Assembly (NCBI RefSeq): GCF_008831285.2 | Contig: NC_045147.1 | Coordinates: 12,589,427 to 12,653,426 of the forward strand | Length of the DNA: 64,000 nt | DNA from: Nymphaea colorata | Taxonomy: Eukaryota; Streptophyta; Magnoliopsida; Nymphaeales; Nymphaeaceae | Direction: 5' to 3' | Shown here: piece by piece, positions 1 to 10,782 of the stretch | Layout: each line of letters opens with the position of its first letter | How positions within the stretch are numbered: position 1 is the stretch's first letter | Program-made: the position numbers and the translations under genes | The notes under the pieces: model-generated | Told to the model about the DNA's origin: nothing | The model's database searches: none | What the model saw: only the letters and a program-made list of their open reading frames with translations

Positions 1-662
1 TCTCCCGCATGTAAGTCCTTCATTGTTTCATGCCCTTGAAGTAGTGACACTGTATCAAGATATGAGGGAACCGGTGGCTTGAGGATAGAAGTCATAAACG
101 ACTCATATCCTGGTCCGAGACCATTAACAAGCCAAAAGACTTTGTCGTCATCCTCAAGAGGCTTCCCAATCGCTGCAAGTTCATCACATATAGCTTTGAA
201 ACCAGTAACATATTCAGTCACAGGTTTATCTTGTTTGCGGTGGAGTTGTAGTTTTCTTGTTAGCATCATTTCTCTGTCCTTTGACTCACGAGCGAATGCT
301 CTGGTCAATGTTTTCCATACTTGTTCAGAGGTTTCAAGTCCCACGACAAGCCCAAGGACTTCTTCTGTGAGAGACCCAGTGAGCCATCCTCTTAGAAGAC
401 AGTCTGATTTTTTCCATGCTAAAAAATCAGGATTTGGTCGTCTCATAGCTTCACCATTTTCAATGCATTCAATGATAGAGGTGGGTGTGGTAATCGACCC
501 ATCAATAAACCCAAGTAAATCTTGACTTTCTATGAGTCCAAGAATTTGAGTTTTCCATAGCAAGAAATTCTTGTGCGACAATTTGATGGAAACAAAATTG
601 GCCACGTTGATCGCGGAAGGGTATGGATACTTAGCTATTGTTGATGTTGTTGATGCTGCCAT
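1..662 (-). CDS. Copia retrotransposon Gag, N-terminal part (partial, open at window edge)
   Basis: The minus-strand ATG at 662 opens a frame with no stop for 220 codons to the window edge. The product starts MAASTTSTIAKYPYP and contains NFLLWKTQILGLIESQDLLG, the N-terminal signature of plant copia Gag, followed by a UBN2-type Gag domain (DFLAWKKSDCLLRGWLTGSL, later EQVWKTLTRAFARES and KPVTEYVTGFKAICDELAAI). Gag forms the virus-like particle that packages element RNA in the cytoplasm. The frame begins about 470 bp downstream of the primer-binding site at 1134-1144, a normal leader distance. No frameshift or nonsense codon is visible, unlike the elements to the right, so this copy may be young. 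Zinc knuckle and pol would lie beyond the edge. Confidence 0.85.
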   Translation of the reverse strand, partial: MAASTTSTIAKYPYPSAINVANFVSIKLSHKNFLLWKTQILGLIESQDLLGFIDGSITTPTSIIECIENGEAMRRPNPDFLAWKKSDCLLRGWLTGSLTEEVLGLVVGLETSEQVWKTLTRAFARESKDREMMLTRKLQLHRKQDKPVTEYVTGFKAICDELAAIGKPLEDDDKVFWLVNGLGPGYESFMTSILKPPVPSYLDTVSLLQGHETMKDLHAG

Positions 663-1133
663 TATGACCGAGATGTCCTCGTTCAGGATCAACACACTCG
701 CAGTCCTCTTCTTGGACTATTACAGCAACTCAGCAGGGAATCACCTGCAGCTGAAAGATCACTAGCCGGTGAAGATGTGCTTCAATGGCCGGCTCGTTTC
801 TCCCTGTAGGGAAGGCGGAAAATCGTGTTCTCAAGCTTGCTGGAATGCTGAGGATGTCAGTGACGTGATGGCACCAGCGAGAGAGAGATCCGATGTCTGG
901 TATGTTCAGCAGGAGTAACTAAATAGAGAGTAGTTTCTCTATGTCACAGGTACAGCACCCTGTCTCAGCCTGTCAAGAAACAGGGCTGTCTTCGCAGGTC
1001 TCTCGATTTTGACTCAAAGCTCGGATCTTTGCGTGCAGTAGCTCTTTTGAAAACTAGGAATGTCAGGAAGAGAATGGCACTGACCTTGCGAAAATCTGAT
1101 GGTGGTATCTCCAGATACAATCCGTTAACCTGT
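663..1133 (-). other. Untranslated leader of the left copia element
   Basis: Sequence between the primer-binding site and the gag ATG. No open frame of interest. It would hold dimerisation and packaging signals by analogy with other copia elements; none can be recognised directly. Confidence 0.6.
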
Positions 1134-1144
1134 CTCTGATACCA
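1134..1144 (-). other. Primer-binding site, initiator tRNA-Met type
   Basis: The minus strand reads TGGTATCAGAG directly after the LTR end. This is the standard plant copia primer-binding site, complementary to initiator methionine tRNA. It fixes the LTR boundary and the direction of the element. Confidence 0.9.
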
Positions 1145-1815
1145 TGAAAAAGAAATAGGAAGGATGAAGATGATGAACAAAAGAATTAACGTGGTTCGAA
1201 AAAAATTCCTACTTCCACGACTCAGTCATCAATTTCATGATGATCTGGTTTCCTTAATACAGTATTTATACATTGCTATGTCTGATTCGAAATTGAATCA
1301 GTTTCCTTGAATTTCTCCTTTGGTTTTGAATAGGAGAAACTGTCATTCTCCTGAAATCTTTCATTATTGTGAAGAGGCGTTTTCGTTGCTCGTCCGATTG
1401 GCTTTGCTTCCATAGTTGTTGCTCTTAATTTGCTGGAATTCTGTTTTATTGCTGGAGCCTTATCAAGATGCGTTTTAGTCTCTTGACGCACATTGCTGAT
1501 TTGATTTCCTGCCATCTTAGTTACACCTGATTTCCTGCAGTCCACGCCTGATTTCCTGGAGTTATGAGCCGTTGGAGACGCACCTGAATTTTTGGAGTGA
1601 GCTGGTGCGTTATCATTTATATGTGTTCTCAATGGATTCTTGATTACAGTTTTGAAAAAAATCCATCCTTTCTTTTATTGATACATTATAGACCGCTGGG
1701 TCCTTCCTTCTTGATTTGGGCGTGCCTCTCTTGATTGCCTTTGATGGTCGCCTTTCCTTGTTGTGGTTCAAGGGTAGCTTCACTTGCTTTTCCTTTTTCA
1801 TATAATGTCTTAACA
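1145..1815 (-). repeat. Copia LTR (671 bp), shared by two internal regions
   Basis: On the minus strand it starts TGTTAAGACATTATATG just after a polypurine tract and ends in TTTTTCA just before the primer-binding site, so both ends are set by independent signals. Its first 200 bp match the LTR at 3011-3208 closely (both contain a shared stretch around ATAATGTATCAATAAAAG on the minus strand). The remaining 470 bp do not match that LTR. Confidence 0.85.
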
Positions 1816-1824
1816 TCCCCCCTA
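1816..1824 (-). other. Polypurine tract
   Basis: The minus strand reads TAGGGGGGA directly before the TG of the LTR. It primes plus-strand DNA synthesis and marks 1145-1815 as the 3' LTR of the element to the right. Confidence 0.85.
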
Positions 1825-1825
1825 C

Positions 1826-2860
1826 AAACTCAACGGTCTGAGTACGACATTGAATTTGGAATGAAGGGTACTGAGCGGAGTGATGGAAAAAGGTCTAGTC
1901 AGAATATCGGCTAGTTGATGTGAGGACGGGGTGTGTTTAACTAGCAACTGACTTTTGGAAATGCGATTGCAAACGAAGTGGACATCATGCTCAATGTGTT
2001 TTGCTCCAACTGTGAAAGACTGAGTGAGCCACCATGTAGGTTGCACTTATATTATTGCACCAGAGAATGGGTCCAGATGGAAGGGAAATGTGTAGCTCTT
2101 GAAGGATGCACTGGACTCACATGAGTTCTGCAGTGGCATTTGCAACAACCCTGTATTGAGTTTCTGAACTGGATTGAGAGACTAGTAAATTTATGAAATG
2201 AAATAATTTTTTTTGTAATATGAGGGACATGTAATATTTCTTTAAGCAAGAATCTAGAACCATTTTTTGGAAAGTAAGAGGAACCAAGATTAAAAATGCG
2301 CAGACCTGTGCCATTTCCAACTTGAAGTCTTTCATTTCCTTCGTAAGGAGGATGCTTAGGTAAGGAGGATGCTTAGATAATGCGTTCAGGTCATTTGTCA
2401 CATGGTGTGAGGCTACGGAATCGGGATACCACGTTGCATGATTCATACCTACATTAGAAACATATAGAGCTCATGGTGGAAAAGTATTCTTACTGGTGGC
2501 AGCTTTATTAGGTTGTTTACCAACAGGCTTAGAGGCAGGGTTGAGCACGTCCTTACCTTCACTGGAAATGGTCTCAGGTGAGCAGACTTTGGTTCCATTG
2601 ACAAATCCCTTTAGATTATATGAGATGAGCAAAGGCAAAAGTTGATTTTCCCAGGCCATATGGTTATCTGATGTGAGAGAAGACTAGTTGGCACCGGTGC
2701 AATAGGTAGCAGGTTAGCCTACAGAGCAGCACTTTGAGATGAATCGCTGGATGCAGATGAACTTGATGATGCCGTGGTTCCAACAATACCATGATGAAAC
2801 GATTTCTCAATGGCGTAAGACCAGAGAAGTAAAAACCAGAGTGCACAAAGCTAAGGTAAG
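1826..2860 (-). pseudogene. Copia polyprotein deletion derivative: gag start, protease and RNase H end only
   Basis: Minus-strand remnants in order: a serine-rich gag N terminus and a gag piece (QLLPLLISYNLKGFVNGTKV, 2471-2659); a protease piece WYPDSVASHHVTNDL (2400-2446) in which the expected DSGA is DSVA; the start of the GAG-pre-integrase region (ILHVPHITKKIISFHKF); then directly SSETQYRVVANATAELM and KHIEHDVHFVCNRISKSQL, the C-terminal RNase H region. Integrase and reverse transcriptase are missing between about 2160 and 2215. Several stops and frame changes are present. The product cannot be functional; the element could move only in trans, if at all. Confidence 0.8.
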
Positions 2861-2878
2861 AGACCCTTTATGGTAGAG

Positions 2879-2889
2879 CTTTGATGCCA
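2879..2889 (-). other. Degenerate copia primer-binding site
   Basis: The minus strand reads TGGCATCAAAG, differing by two transitions from the TGGTATCAGAG seen at 1134-1144. It adjoins the LTR at 2890-3208. Confidence 0.65.
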
Positions 2890-3208
2890 TATTAGAGCAT
2901 AGAGGAAAAAAGAAATTTGGCACTCAAATTATAGAGGTTCGGTATAAAACCTACACCCCCTTCTCCCAATCACAGCTCATAATTTTGTGTTGAGGTTTCA
3001 CTGTATTTTATGTGTACAGCTCTCAACGGATTCTTGATTACAATTTTGGAATGCATCCATTCTTTCTTTTATTGATACATTATAGAAGATGGGTCCTTCC
3101 TTCTTGATTTGGAAGTGCCTCTCTTCATTGCCTGTGATGGCCACCTTTCCTTCTTGTGGTTCAACAGTAGCTTCACCTGTTTTTCCTTTTTCATACAATG
3201 TCTTAGCA
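2890..3208 (-). repeat. Copia 5' LTR of the deleted element (about 319 bp)
   Basis: Minus-strand start TGCTAAGACATTGTATG corresponds to the start of the 671-bp LTR at 1145-1815. The first 200 bp align throughout, while the 3' part is unrelated and shorter. The left boundary is set only by the degenerate primer-binding site. Confidence 0.7.
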
Positions 3209-3603
3209 ATTACAAGATAAAGATTGATTCAAAACTAGCATTCTTGTGCAAAGAACAGGAGCTGAAATTTCACCGTGAATGTGGAAGCATTTGTTGCAAG
3301 AACTCCTATGCTTATCTAGTAATCCTGAAAAACAAATATCAAAAATTTGATCAAGCACTTAATTAAATGTAGTAAAATCCTTTGATCAAAGTCTGCTGCA
3401 ACAAGAAGAAGAAAAGCCTTTGTCATGCAGCAAAAAAGTAGGCTTAGCCTCTTAGGCAACTCTATAAACCTTTACGTTCTTCTAATTAGTTGTTGGAAAA
3501 GGAACCAGTGCCAGCCTCAGTTGTTAAGTTGGTTCCCTTGGTTCATGGATTGCTAAAGGAGTCACCTGTGGAAGCCCAGGAAAGCCAAGCAGGATGGAAA
3601 TTA

Positions 3604-3606
<3 letters not shown>

Positions 3607-3653
<47 letters not shown>

Positions 3654-3664
3654 GGAGAGAGAGA
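3607..3664. repeat. (GA)n microsatellite
   Basis: About 20 uninterrupted GA units followed by impure GA-rich sequence. The RERERE and SLSLSL frames across it are artefacts of the repeat. Confidence 0.95.
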
Positions 3665-5604
3665 AGCTTTGAGGTGGAGGAGGAGGAAAAGAAAAGAATG
3701 CCGTGTATTCCCTAGAGAAAATACATTTTATTGTTGGAAAATATAGTGCATACGTAGAAGCTACTGAAGATGGTGAGGGTGCTTTTATCAGAATGTAGCA
3801 ACCATGGGTTCTCAATGATTGGAGAGATAAATCTAAGAAAATTTCACAGAGGACAGCTGAATGCCCAAGAAGAAACATCTAAGACTCCTAGTTCTTTGTG
3901 GTAGACATTATTAACGTTAGATGAACTATTTCACCCAATTTCAGAAAAATCAGCAATTCGCTTATTGGTGAAGCTTGTCAAAGTGACTATCTGCTGAATA
4001 TGATTCGAAAGTTGATGGACCTTCCAATCATATCAACGTAAATATATATGAATTGTGCTACATATAAAGTGTTGTGTGTAGTATAATTCATTGGAATGCT
4101 ATGTCTGTATCCATAAGTGTCAATATAACTCCTCTTGCGGGCATGTCGAAACTGTAACAAAGAAAAAGGTCAGGGAAGAACTTCACAACTGGTTCAGCTA
4201 TATATAAAGATATGACTCTCTAACTATTCAGGTTCTATAACTATCCATCAAAAGAAAAAGGTTTTAAAACTATAATTTGTTAAAGATAAGATTGTGAAAG
4301 AGATGCCAAGAAAATAGTTTCTTGTGGTTTGTTGCATGTCCTTGATCAGATTCAATATTTCTTGAAACGACACCTTCATAGTTTCTTGCCCTTTCATTCT
4401 ATATCATGGCTAACAAAATGAGGGAAAATGAGAGAGCAGATGAAATGAGATGAGCACTTCCAAACATGACCATCTAGCGGGCTTGACACTTTGAAACGTG
4501 CACTCGTAGATCCAGAAAAATTCACATGGAATAAGGAATCAAAATTAAATAAGCATGTAAAAGAGAAGTTAAATCCTGCATATCATTTCTTATCCTTGCA
4601 TATCAAAGAATAAATAGAGAGAAATCTCACTCATTGATGAATATAACTTCATCATTGACGTTGGGTCTGCCCTTTGTTTGTTGTCATTTGTAAATAAGAA
4701 TTGAGATGGTCACAGATTCTTATAACGTCTTACTTCCCTGGCCAACTGACTGCACAACAGTGTTCAATTCCAAGTTCTTATGATGCCCTTCTTTCATTAT
4801 ATGGTTAGAAAACCTATAAAACTATTCTGCCAAGGCACATTTAAATTGAAGATATTGATAATTCATTAAATTATGGCCATAAAAACATGAAGCGAAGACC
4901 CTATATGAGCAAACCCCTGGCCACGCTTACAAGAAACCAAAGAAGCCAGAATCTGTGTGCCTTACAGAATTGAAAGAAAATCAGAATATAAGTTCTTTTA
5001 GTGGTAGTTACATGCACTATAAATGCATTTTATTTTCTTTATGATATCGTGGTTTCAAAACACTGATCACATGATTTCTTTACTTAATGCAAGCTCATGC
5101 TTGATGTGTGAGCTTCCACGATAAAGTCAATAGAAACATGCCTCTGCGTGTCCTACAACTTGAAATTTTGGCACATCGACCCCCAGTTAAGCCATGAGCC
5201 TAAAGGAAACACTGAGCCGTTTACCCAAAAGCACTACGGCAGCGCACACCAAGAAATTGACCTGTTCTCATTTTCATGGAAGTATAAACAGAAAGACTTG
5301 TTACTGTTGGAGATTATGTAATTATGGTAGTTTTTCTTTCTGTAAAGGAAGGATGTTGTTTTGTATTACTTTCATTCTCATTTATGTGTTTCGAGATGAT
5401 GTGTTTATGACAGTTTTTCTTTCTTACCCCGCAAGGATGTCGTTTCGTATCGCTTTCATTCTTAACTATCTGGTGCACTGAAGAAACCAAACAAACAGCA
5501 AGCAATACCATGACTGGCCAAAAGGAAAAAAAACGTAGCCAACATGGAACATTACATCAATGTCGCCCATAGGAGTCGAAGGACCGGAACGGGGAAAGCA
5601 GGAA

Positions 5605-5608
<4 letters not shown>

Positions 5609-5653
<45 letters not shown>
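5609..5653. repeat. (GA)n microsatellite
   Basis: About 22 GA units in unassigned sequence. Confidence 0.95.
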
Positions 5654-5657
<4 letters not shown>

Positions 5658-5939
5658 TATCAGTTTTTTTGAAGCTCATGGATCAGGAAAAGATGAAAGG
5701 AATCCCTCTATCAAATACGCCTCGACAGAGAAACCATCATGAGTGCGACCAATTTCGTTTTAAATTCTGATGGTATCAACTCCCTATGCTGTAAAATAGA
5801 AGTACTGATATAGAACAGAAGTACTGACATGCAAGTTGAAAGAGGCGCGACACGCTATTGTGCCTAAGCAGCTGAAACTCGGCCGCATGTCTACGGCCAC
5901 TGAAACTCAAGATTACCACAAAGGGGATTAAGATACAGA

Positions 5940-7230
5940 CGATGTTATCCTCTCACAAAATTATAAAGAAATATACATATGATATGGAAGAGAATTCTTA
6001 CACAACATTACAGGAGCGTTGAGCAAAGACACAAGAAGAAATTCAAGGGAGACCTTAGTCGAAGCATCATATCCTACGTTCTACATGGCTCATCTCCTCG
6101 TGCAATCAGAGGGGAATTCGCCGTATCTTCTCACACCTCTTACCAGAGCGTAGAATTTGATTTTCACCTGGGCGAATTCCCACTTCAAATAGCAGACAAT
6201 TGAGAAGGGGAGCTGGCAGTTCCTACCATGATGCAGAAAATTCACATACTCACTGTTCTGTTTCTCTTTTTAGGAGTTTATCTTTACATACCTAAATGCC
6301 ATATCCTCCATATCTTAGTTGAGGATCTTGAAGCTATCAGATTTTGCAAATCCTTGCAGTCGACGGAAGTTGATGGAGGTCGTGGCATTTCCTTGAAAAT
6401 TGGCTGCCAAATTAAGCTTGTACAGGTTGGAGACGAAAAGAAGTATCCAAATTTGGTTCTGCCAGCTAAAATATACCAGAGTTTGCCGTTGTGCTGGAAG
6501 ACCAAGAGATTGGGGCACGGCAAATCCCGTCCCACGCAATACAACTTAACATATTCAAGCTCCCAAGCAATAAATTCTGATTCACCTTTCAGATTCCAAT
6601 TATCTTCTCCTCATTTCCAAACAGACCAGCAACTGTGGAAACCCCAAAGTTTCATAAACTCTGCCAATTACACCACCAACATCCACAAAATCCAAACCCA
6701 CGCACTAAGCGTATAGAACGGCCGTCGCTCGTTGCGAATGGAACTGTGACATCGCATGATAAAGGGCCCTCCGGTTCGCCGGCAACTCGCACCTCGATGC
6801 CGACTGCGGCTTCACTCGCGAAAGATCCATTCTCTTCTCTCTCCTCCTCTTCCCGGTGGAGACTCGTACGTGCCGCCCTCTGTATTCAACATTGTTGCTG
6901 CTTGGCTCTTCTACATCCCCTGAGAAGCTCACCTTCTTTTTTTTGCCTTCACATGCACAAAACGAGAGACGTCAGAAAATCTTTCCACGCATGTTCTTCT
7001 CCTTTTCTTCAGTACATTGGAAACATTCAAATCATAAAAGAAGTGAAGTAGTGAACCAGTGGTAGAGGAACAGCCATTTCTATAAGAAATCACTGCCTTT
7101 TAACTTAAAAAAGTACCTAAAATTCAAGAACAGAATGTCCTGTGAACAGATCGTCTTTGATGATGGGTTTATTCGAACTGCAGGCTTGATCTAATGACTA
7201 ACTGAAAAAAAAGGGAAGGTGCAAGAACAG
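5940..7230. other. Unassigned region with a GC-richer island (6715-6870)
   Basis: Several short overlapping frames exist on both strands but none resembles a known domain. The stretch 6715-6870 is richer in CpG than its surroundings and is open on both strands for 70 or more codons. It may be an exon or UTR of the candidate gene to the right, or a promoter island. I cannot decide which. Confidence 0.4.
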
Positions 7231-7235
7231 CTTAC

Positions 7236-7339
7236 CTCCTCATCGTTATCATAAGATGGCTGATTGAGATTGTCAAGGAGGATGCGGAGGAGACCAAAAC
7301 AGACAAAAGCGGTGCGTCTTTTTCTTTTGTTCAGGAAAA
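7236..7339 (-). CDS. Candidate exon 2 of a small hypothetical membrane protein
   Basis: The minus-strand segment ends at a good donor (GAG|GTAAGC) and is preceded by an AG (ATAG, with a weak pyrimidine tract). Joined to the exon at 8700-8943 it continues the frame exactly (phase 1, 104 nt) and encodes NKRKRRTAFVCFGLLRILLD and then NLNQPSYDNDEE: a basic stretch, a short hydrophobic segment and an acidic tail. Where the frame goes next is unclear. Acceptors within 60 bp would give introns too short for a plant, and one at about 7140 gives a frame of about 20 codons. No family recognised. Confidence 0.3.
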
Positions 7340-8699
7340 CTATTTTTTTTACCTTTTTGTCTCCATTGCCTATGGTAAAAGTTTTCCCGTCACCAGCTTA
7401 GCGATGTAAGGCATCACAAGCAGAATAATCTGCCACATGTTGCAATCCAACAAGAAAAGCCAGTGGCAGATATTTGCAATTAAATTTGCAAAGATATGCT
7501 GGACTTCTCCCCCTTTTTGTTTTTTTGCTCCATTTATCCTCGTTGTTTGTTTATACATAAGCTGGGTGTTTTTAGAAAAAGAAACAAAATACCAACTTTT
7601 CATCGCCTAAATTGGCTGTAAGTCATTGATTAATTTTAATTTCTGGCCTCTATGGAAAGCATATGTTTGGTATAAAAAGGGCAGTTCATCAGCGACCAAA
7701 ATATATATAAAGATCAAGAGATAGATAAACAAGTAAATGAAGGTACAATACGAACAACAGAGAGAGTACAGGGGAACTTCTGCCCCTGTAGTGAGGGAGC
7801 AATAAACAGAGGGAAAGCAACTTTTAGATACCGTATTTGAATAGGAAGTGGACAGTCAACCATACGTCGCCGACGTTCATCTACACCATCCACCATTCAA
7901 ATATCCCCTCACTGTAATTGTAACGCATGTTCTGTACTAAGTAATCGGCAATATACAGATCTCTAGCACACCCTTCTCTGCGTTTTGGTGTGTTAAGCTC
8001 AAAACTTAGTTGGTAAACCTTCTTTATCGGAACTTCTACGAGCCGAATTAGTTCAGGTGAAGCTGCAGGTTTAGTAACCCAATGCTACCCAAAACCCACG
8101 ACTGTGAGCTAACCATCAACACCTTGATATCTACCAGTGAAAAGAATATGTGATCCTTGGCGGCAAGAAGGATTCTTTGAAACCCAGTAGTAGGGCACCT
8201 TAGAAGCGAAAACATAAAAAATGAAAGAGTATTAATTCTTTAAGCACAACAGTACGTCCTAATATCGAGGGGAGTAGCGAGGTACAACTGAAACAAAAGA
8301 TTTGCCTCGCGCCAGCACCTCCATCTACTCACTTTGGTGCAAAGCCAACCTAATACCAGATGAAAAAATTCACTTCTTCAGATAGAAACATTTATATAGA
8401 AACATTTATCATTTTTGAGATATTCTACAATTTCTAGCGTTTAGACGTGTCGTGTCCATGCCAGAAGCCGACGCTCCTCATGTGCAAAGGAAAGAGATGA
8501 ACTGTAAGATTACTGCTTCAACGGTGGGCAGTTGAAAAGGAAAAGCAAGCGAAGACCAAGAAAAAGAGCCTCGCAATTTAAAAATTATTAAAAATTTTGA
8601 AAAAGGAGAAGGCTAGTAGCTGTACGAACGCTTCACAGTTGAAGAAAAGAGCCAAAAAAAAAAAAAACACCATTTCCCCGTGAATCAAGCCAGACGCAC
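7340..8699 (-). other. Putative intron between the two candidate exons
   Basis: AT-rich sequence with GT on the exon-1 side and AG on the exon-2 side. No convincing exon was found inside it on either strand. Confidence 0.3.
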
Positions 8700-8943
8700 C
8701 TGAGGAGGACTTCGCCGGAGGAGGCGGTTGCACGACGCCGGCAGTCAGTCCGTTGACACCGGCGTCCGCAGCCGAGGCTTCGCAACAGAGAGACTTGAGC
8801 GAGTAGACCACCATGGAGGAACCGGCGGGCTCTTTCTCTTCCCTCCCGCCTCCGAGAATCCACCTCCGTTTCAAAGCCATGAGGAGAAGGCTGCAGCCGG
8901 AGAGGGCCACGGCGGCGATCACCCGCATTCCGGCGCTACCCAT
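8700..8943 (-). CDS. Candidate exon 1 of a small hypothetical membrane protein
   Basis: The minus-strand ATG at 8943 starts MGSAGMRVIAAVALSGCSLL, a likely signal or transmembrane segment (residues 5-23) followed by KRRW. A moderately GC-rich coding stretch of 81 codons ends at the donor TCAG|GTGCGT. Just before the ATG is a 3' splice-site-like TTTGTTTTTCAG, so a 5' UTR intron is possible. The GC-rich segment 8750-9230 looks like a first exon plus promoter. The later part (LKSLCCEASAADAGVNGLTA) matches nothing I know. An overlapping plus-strand frame is arginine- and proline-rich and looks like a shadow. Product and complete structure unknown. Confidence 0.4.
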
Positions 8944-9313
8944 GTCCGGAGAACCTGAAAAACAAAGGGAAACCAAAAAGATCCAAGAAGGGACCTCTCC
9001 AACCTCCCGAGCGGAAGCAAAAGCAAGAGCCGGAACGCGACGAAGAGGAGGGGCTTCTCTCAAAGCTCCGGCTCACTCTTTCTCTCGATATTTCCTCCTT
9101 CCATTCCCGCCGGTGGCTGCCAGGCGTCTTCCTCAACCACGAAACGGAAAAAAGCCGGCTATCCCCAACCGCGAGCAACCACCAGCAACAACGACAACCC
9201 ATAGACATCAACCACGAAGCCCGAAAAAGTAAACATAAAGTACGAGCGTGTACTTTCCAAAAGGACCCTTTTACCCTCATCGGCGGCCCCGTAGGAAAAC
9301 ACTTAGGTGGGCT

Positions 9314-9338
9314 GGACCTGGACCTGGACCTGGACCCG
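9314..9338. repeat. GGACCT hexamer repeat (four units)
   Basis: Three GGACCT units and one GGACCC in tandem, inside a GC-rich stretch upstream of the candidate gene. Confidence 0.85.
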
Positions 9339-10263
9339 GTTCAGCTAAAATCTTTTAAGATTAATTTAATCATATTACATTGTTACATCTAGCTGTGTTT
9401 CTCGAGCATATAAGAAATGGATTCAAGTTGGAAAAACAATCCGACCCGAATGGGTCACCTGTCATTTCATTATTAGAGAGTGACCTTTCGGGAATCTGAA
9501 AAATGCGGGGGGCCAACCCACGAGGACGGATGGCAAGTGGTTCCAGGGATGAAGACGGCGTCCTCAAAAGTAAGCCAATGATGACGTTTTTGGGCGCTCG
9601 GTGAGGTGGGCTCGGGCTGGTCCGGCCCTCGTGGCTGGAGTAGTTCAGAACTAACCACGTGGGCAGACTCCATTCAGCCTGGTTTAGGGGGTGGCGCGAT
9701 AGCGGTAGGATCGATCAACTTCATAATAGTAATTAGAATTTCTTAGGCTGCCAATTTATAGGCAGGTCATGTGTCCATCGTGCGTATAGTTGAGAAGGCA
9801 TGAAAAAAAGAATACAAAAAAAACTAGTGCAAATAAGTAATCATCCGTTAGAATTTTGATTGAAGAATGAAAATTTGGGACTTCTTCAAATTGAAAAAGA
9901 ATCAAAATTTTAGGCTCTAGTTTCTTAATTCCAAAAATGAAATACTTTGTTTGTTTAATCATTCCATATTCTATTTTAAAAAATCAAGCACTTTGATTAC
10001 AAAATTCTATGACTTTGAGTATATCAAATACCTCTTAGAAGTCCAAGTTTGGTGTGTAAGTGAATTGGTGTGAGAGTTAGGTTGAATACTTGGATTTAGT
10101 GGGGGAGCTACTATGTAATTGGTGTAGGCCACTACCCAAGCCAACCCTTGAAATACTTATTGTGACGGAGCTGAACCTAGGTTCAGCCATATGTTGTGCC
10201 CCACCATATATTAAGGGCGGTTTTGTAACTGAAACACTGTGTGAGTATCATATGAATGTAAGG
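9339..10263. other. Intergenic; nothing recognised
   Basis: AT-rich with a GC-rich pocket at 9490-9700. No coding frame with family resemblance. Confidence 0.5.
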
Positions 10264-10782
10264 AAGAGTCATCCACCATGAACTCCAATGGTATAATAAT
10301 TGTTCCTGCTTTCAAGACACTTACATAATGTTCTAGTTACCAAACAACGCATTAAAACCACTGGTTTTGCTCGTTTAGGCACATGAACACCTAGTAAAAC
10401 ACGTGTTCTTTAGTTTCACCCACTTCACCCTTGTTGTCGGTATAGCGCAAAAGTATCAAGAAGTGGACCCACTTGGGTTCGAAAGCTGTCTAGTCTGCGA
10501 AGGTGTTTCTCCTTATTAAGAGTCATCGAACATGAACTCCAATAGTATAATAATCATCTCTACTTTTAAGACAGATTTATAAAACACTTACATAATGTTC
10601 TAGTTACCAAACAATCCATTGAAACCGCTGTTTTGCCCGTTTAGGCACATGAACACCTAGTAAAACACGTGTCCTTTAGTTTCACCCACTTCACGCTCGT
10701 TGTCGGTATAATGCAAAAGTATCAAGAAGTGGACCCACTTGGGTTAGTAAGCTGCCTAGTCTGTGAAGGTGTTTTTCCTTTT
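10264..10782. repeat. Tandem duplication, about 255-bp unit, two copies
   Basis: Copy 1 (10264-10518) and copy 2 (10519-10782) both start AAGAGTCATC..CATGAACTCCAAT and share long runs such as AAGTATCAAGAAGTGGACCC. They differ by a few point changes and a small insertion in copy 2. Non-coding. Confidence 0.9.

Larger units (their letters stand above)
1..3208 (-). mobile_element. Tandem/nested Ty1-copia retrotransposon block sharing an LTR
   Basis: Reading the minus strand from right to left the order is: LTR (2890-3208), degenerate primer-binding site, a short internal region with gag, protease and RNase H remnants, a polypurine tract, a second LTR (1145-1815), a good primer-binding site, and an open gag that runs off the window. 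The middle LTR therefore serves two internal regions. Such LTR-internal-LTR-internal arrays are usually explained by unequal recombination between LTRs; this is inference, because the left end lies outside the window. Copia order and motifs are clear. Confidence 0.85.
3209..5938. other. Intergenic; no gene recognised
   Basis: AT-rich sequence without a convincing coding frame on either strand. It holds two (GA)n tracts, annotated separately, and a diverged local duplication of about 60 bp (5326-5385 against 5410-5470), which explains the short frames there. Confidence 0.6.

Noticed and set aside
3543-3878. Frames with SLSLSL and RERERE runs, here and at 5560, 52605 and 53604.
   Set aside because: Translation of (GA)n microsatellites.
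8813-9232. A 139-codon plus-strand frame in the GC-rich island.
   Set aside because: Arginine- and proline-rich composition is typical of an antisense shadow; the minus-strand candidate has a better start and donor. Not proven.
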